Positions 4,808 through 5,235 of a stretch of 5,235 nucleotides of DNA are shown here, one piece after another. This stretch comes from JBKHDT01 sp049974825 (GTDB lineage Bacteria; Pseudomonadota; Gammaproteobacteria; Halothiobacillales; Halothiobacillaceae), in contig JBNGDJ010000140.1 in the NCBI GenBank assembly GCA_049974825.1, positions 1 to 5,235 of the forward strand. Direction: 5' to 3'. The notes under the pieces are model-generated. The model did not search any database and was not told where the DNA came from. It worked only from the letters and a program-made list of their open reading frames with translations. The first letter of the stretch is position 1. Each line of letters begins with the position of its first letter. The translations under genes were made by a program, and so were the position numbers.

Positions 4808-5235
4808 TCACGCAGCGGTCTTGCGCTTTCGCGCGGATTCGGGGCCGACGTCTGTGTCCGGCGTATCGGCCGGGGCATCGGCGTCGTCGCCCAGCCGCTC
4901 CTCTTTCACCACGGCGAAGGTCCGGCCGTCGCCGTCGAGGATTGCGTCCTTGCCGGTCTCTGCCTGCCAGCGCTCGACGGCGACATCGACATAGGCGGGG
5001 CTGATTTCCATCGCGAAGACGCGGCGGCCATTGGCCTCGCCCGCCATGATCTGCGAGCCGGACCCGGCGAAGGGCTCGTAGCAGACACCGCCGCGCGCCA
5101 CATGCTGGCGCATCGGAATGCCGAACGCGTCGAGCGGTTTCGGTGTCGGATGGTCGGGGCGCTCGTCCTTCGTGAAGCTGGGCATCTCCCAGGTCGAGGG
5201 CAGCGTCTGCTCGGCCACCTTCGGCGGGCGGTTCG
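4808..5235 (-). CDS. N4-cytosine/N6-adenine DNA methyltransferase, C-terminal part (partial)
   Basis: The visible 142 codons are the C-terminus of an N6_N4_Mtase-type enzyme; the start is beyond the right edge. HPTPKPL (the 'H-x-T-x-KP' element) leads to the SAM-binding motif I, YEPFAGSGSQIMAGEANGRR, then the acidic strand end VFAMEISPAYVDVAVERWQ. Having motif I near the C-terminus means the catalytic DPPY/SPPY motif IV lies earlier, outside the window, as in the beta-class circular order. After residue GKDA there is an extra tail of about 46 residues, acidic (DDADAPADTPDTD) and ending with basic ARKRKTAA. Relatives in Rhodobacteraceae phages often carry a ParB-like N-terminal domain, which cannot be checked here. 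The GTG at 5218 is internal and not the true start, because the frame stays open to the edge. The TGA overlaps the start region of the cytosine methyltransferase gene. Confidence 0.9.
   Translation of the reverse strand, partial: NRPPKVAEQTLPSTWEMPSFTKDERPDHPTPKPLDAFGIPMRQHVARGGVCYEPFAGSGSQIMAGEANGRRVFAMEISPAYVDVAVERWQAETGKDAILDGDGRTFAVVKEERLGDDADAPADTPDTDVGPESARKRKTAA

Larger units (their letters stand above)
1..5235. mobile_element. Prophage (or prophage-derived element) segment
   Basis: The window holds a phage packaging pair (terminase small and large subunits), two phage-style DNA methyltransferases of different classes, and a set of very small proteins of unknown function. These contents are typical of temperate phages and prophage remnants in Rhodobacteraceae. 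No integrase, attachment site, capsid or portal gene lies inside the window, so the ends of the element cannot be placed, and it is not possible to say whether it is complete. All genes with readable ends appear intact, which argues against advanced decay. A free phage genome or a plasmid-prophage would look the same at this scale. Confidence 0.65.

Noticed and set aside
4807..4878. N-terminal extension of the cytosine methyltransferase from the ATG at 4878
   Set aside because: No ribosome site and a 71-bp overlap with the upstream gene; the TGACATG arrangement at 4804-4810 is a more natural coupled start. Not fully excluded.
1..5235. CRISPR array, tRNA/rRNA genes, insertion sequence ends, attachment sites
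   Set aside because: No regularly spaced repeats, no cloverleaf, no transposase fragment and no flanking direct repeats were found on reading both strands by eye.

Overview
The window is high-GC DNA that looks like an integrated phage (prophage) or related mobile element in an alphaproteobacterium, most likely of the Rhodobacteraceae/Paracoccaceae. This rests on codon bias (GC-rich third positions), short gene spacings with GGAG-type ribosome sites, and protein families I recognise from that group (DUF6900, DUF3489, DUF7220, a GpA-type terminase). No genome-wide comparison was possible, so the host assignment is an inference.

Layout from left to right. (1) Positions 1-971, minus strand: the packaging genes. 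A terminase small subunit (369-971) overlaps the start of a lambda-gpA-type terminase large subunit (421 down to and beyond position 1, truncated by the window edge). (2) Positions 972-1083: a divergent intergenic region with a 6-bp-arm inverted repeat and a weak promoter candidate. (3) Positions 1084-2907, plus strand: five small genes running opposite to everything else. They are a DUF6900 protein, two unrecognised small acidic proteins, an 89-aa helical protein, and a two-domain DUF3489 protein. The first three are tightly packed. The fourth and fifth each have about 100 bp of leader with repeats or hairpins. (4) Positions 2908-3082: non-coding, with three stem-loops in a row, the last being a clear Rho-independent terminator on the plus strand. 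(5) Positions 3082-5235, minus strand: a 146-aa DUF2786-like protein, a 69-aa two-helix membrane protein (DUF7220), a DNA cytosine-5 methyltransferase, and the C-terminal part of an N4-cytosine/N6-adenine type DNA methyltransferase that runs off the right edge.

How the genes may work together. On the minus strand the order is methyltransferases, two small accessory proteins, then (after the opposed cassette) TerS and TerL. The two methyltransferases probably modify the element's own DNA, which would protect it from host restriction; no restriction enzyme is visible. TerS and TerL would later recognise and package the DNA. The plus-strand cassette has its own apparent start region and its own terminator, so it looks like an independent unit set between the modification and packaging modules. 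It has no assigned function and is the most interesting part of the window. No tRNA, rRNA, CRISPR array, integrase or insertion sequence was seen. No gene-free stretch exceeds 300 bp; the longest is about 174 bp.
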